Source of the DNA: Fratercula arctica
Lineage: Eukaryota; Chordata; Aves; Charadriiformes; Alcidae
Length of the DNA stretch: 64,000 bases
Direction of reading: 5' to 3'
Assembly: GCA_947846985.1 (NCBI GenBank)
Contig: CANTUZ010000003.1
Location: 56,306,096-56,370,095, forward strand
A model generated the notes under the pieces. The model was given only the letters and a program-made list of their open reading frames with translations, did no database searches and was not told the DNA's origin. Of this stretch, positions 62,701 through 64,000 are shown one piece after another. A program made the position numbers and the translations under genes. The stretch's first letter is position 1, and the number at the start of each line of letters is the position of its first letter.

Positions 62701-64000
62701 TTTACCAGCCTTTCTTGAATATTTTACTTTCTTCAATCATGCTGGTTTACGCAAGATAAAATCAATGTTGTCTTACTACTAAGCAGCCTGATGTGCATTT
62801 ATTTGTTTTCTGCATGTTTATCACTTATCCATTTCAGTTTCTTGATCTAGGGCTGTCATTGCATAAAAACTGTCCTTTTATCTACATTCATGGAGTTTTA
62901 TGTCTTGCATATGCTCAAGACAGTTTGCTTTTCATTTTTGTTACTGCTAATAAAGCTTACTTCCTTTGACAGTTTATTTCTGAAAACATCTTTATTTCAC
63001 CCCTGAGAAACGTAAGACAATATCTGATTTGGAGCTGTGGCATATCAGGAAATCTGGATTGAAGTTTAAGTTGAACACGAATCAGTATCTACTATGATTA
63101 TACATCTGCTAAAAGGAACAGATTTCAGCCCTATCAGAGCCACGGAGCTCTTCCTCACATTTAAAAGTTACATTACCAGGGATGAAGGGGAGCGAAGGAG
63201 GGGGTGTAATTTCTAGGAGATTCAATCTAATATTATTTTGTCAGCACTTGAGAGGTGGTCATACGCCATCAGAACTTGGTAGAGCCTGCAGAGAAGTGAA
63301 AAAGACATGGGAGGCTTGCTGGCGGCACCAAGCCATCATGACAAGTTTTCTCTGGGCCTGCTAGGTGGGCATGGTTGTCTGACTGACGGCAATTGCTTAC
63401 AAGCAGGCAGAAGTGGCTCAGCAGAGGTGATGTAAGGAGTTCCCTAAAGCAACAGCACAGCAACCAATGGTCATAACTTCAATACCTTCTTTGCCCATGC
63501 CAGGGCCCTAGAAATCCAGTCTGGCGGCTCGTGAGGGAGGGGGACAGAGCTGGTGGGGAAGGAGGGAGTTGGCATCACACTCGTGCTTTTGTTCAACCCC
63601 ACCTACAAGAAGCGCAACTGTCCCAGAGTTTGCCTCCCTCCCCTCCCTGTCTCTCTTCTCCTCTGTGTTTCCATGCCTGTTTTCTTCCCTATATCCTGTC
63701 TAAGGGCAGGAGCAGCTAAGGCTGAGCTCAGGTGTCCTCGCTGCTACTTCGCACTGCAACATCTTGCTGACACCTACTCTGCAAATGAATTCACAGTTAG
63801 CTAGGGTTTTGGCCTCAATTCTCCAGAACTGAATGAAATATTAACCCTGACAGAATACTTAGGTCCTCTGAATAAAAGAGAGCAGATACAGACTTTTTAC
63901 AGTCTCCTATTAGCATCAGCAGTTATACCACAGATCCCTTTCACAAACTGGTGGAGCTCCAATCCTGACACTAGTTATCATTTCAATCCCTTTACTGCTC
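59783..64000. other. non-coding stretch, no gene recognised
   Basis: AT-rich unique-looking DNA; the last 600 bases are somewhat richer in GC with a pyrimidine-rich segment (63625-63690). Open frames stay below about 95 codons and are unrecognisable. Short T and A runs occur near 61969 and 62628. No repeat family or RNA gene was identified. Confidence 0.55.

Noticed and set aside
1..64000. CRISPR array, operon, defence system or other prokaryotic-type gene cluster
   Set aside because: No regularly spaced repeats and no dense coding; the CR1 and LTR content marks the window as avian nuclear DNA.

Overview
This window looks like non-coding DNA from a bird genome. The main evidence is at least five pieces of CR1, the dominant avian LINE, on both strands, and one solo LTR with an intact target-site duplication. 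The rest is mostly AT-rich single-copy sequence with mononucleotide runs and short tandem repeats. I see no operon-like gene packing, no rRNA or tRNA gene, no CRISPR array, and no recognisable multi-exon protein-coding gene. I cannot tell whether the window is a gene desert or lies inside a large intron, and I cannot name the species.

Layout. Positions 1-618 are CpG-dense compared with the DNA beside them and hold a minus-strand open stretch with a faint resemblance to a von Willebrand factor A domain; this may be a decayed retrocopy. From 619 to 6249 there is AT-rich DNA. Positions 6250-7508 hold a 5'-truncated minus-strand CR1 with a recognisable but dead reverse transcriptase, followed directly by a trinucleotide repeat. 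From 7550 to 20406 there is AT-rich DNA with two old local tandem duplications (8656-8803 and 13553-13710), a GC-rich patch behind an A22 tract (10227-10590), and a purine-rich tract near 16.1 kb. A plus-strand CR1 at 20407-20787 lacks its 3' end. From 20788 to 30540 I see no gene, but there is a 20-bp perfect palindrome around an E-box at 25.9 kb and a hairpin at 30.2 kb. Positions 30540-31640 form a GC-rich block of unknown origin. A plus-strand CR1 (37362-37670) and a short minus-strand CR1 (41896-41992) are near-identical and form an inverted pair. From 42 to 54.8 kb there is more unique DNA, with one candidate exon (53092-53175, minus). A 769-bp solo LTR lies at 54799-55567. A GC-rich patch at 58.96-59.3 kb is followed by a minus-strand CR1 end (59605-59782), then unique sequence to 64 kb.

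How the parts work together. No pathway or gene system can be read from this window. It records retrotransposon insertion, decay, recombination (LTR to solo LTR) and small tandem duplications. I looked for an undescribed biological system and did not find one I can support. The observations most worth checking are the CpG-dense open stretch at the left edge, the 29-bp sequence shared between 2.5 kb and 27.2 kb, the 84-bp candidate exon, and the 12-bp-stem hairpin at 30.2 kb.
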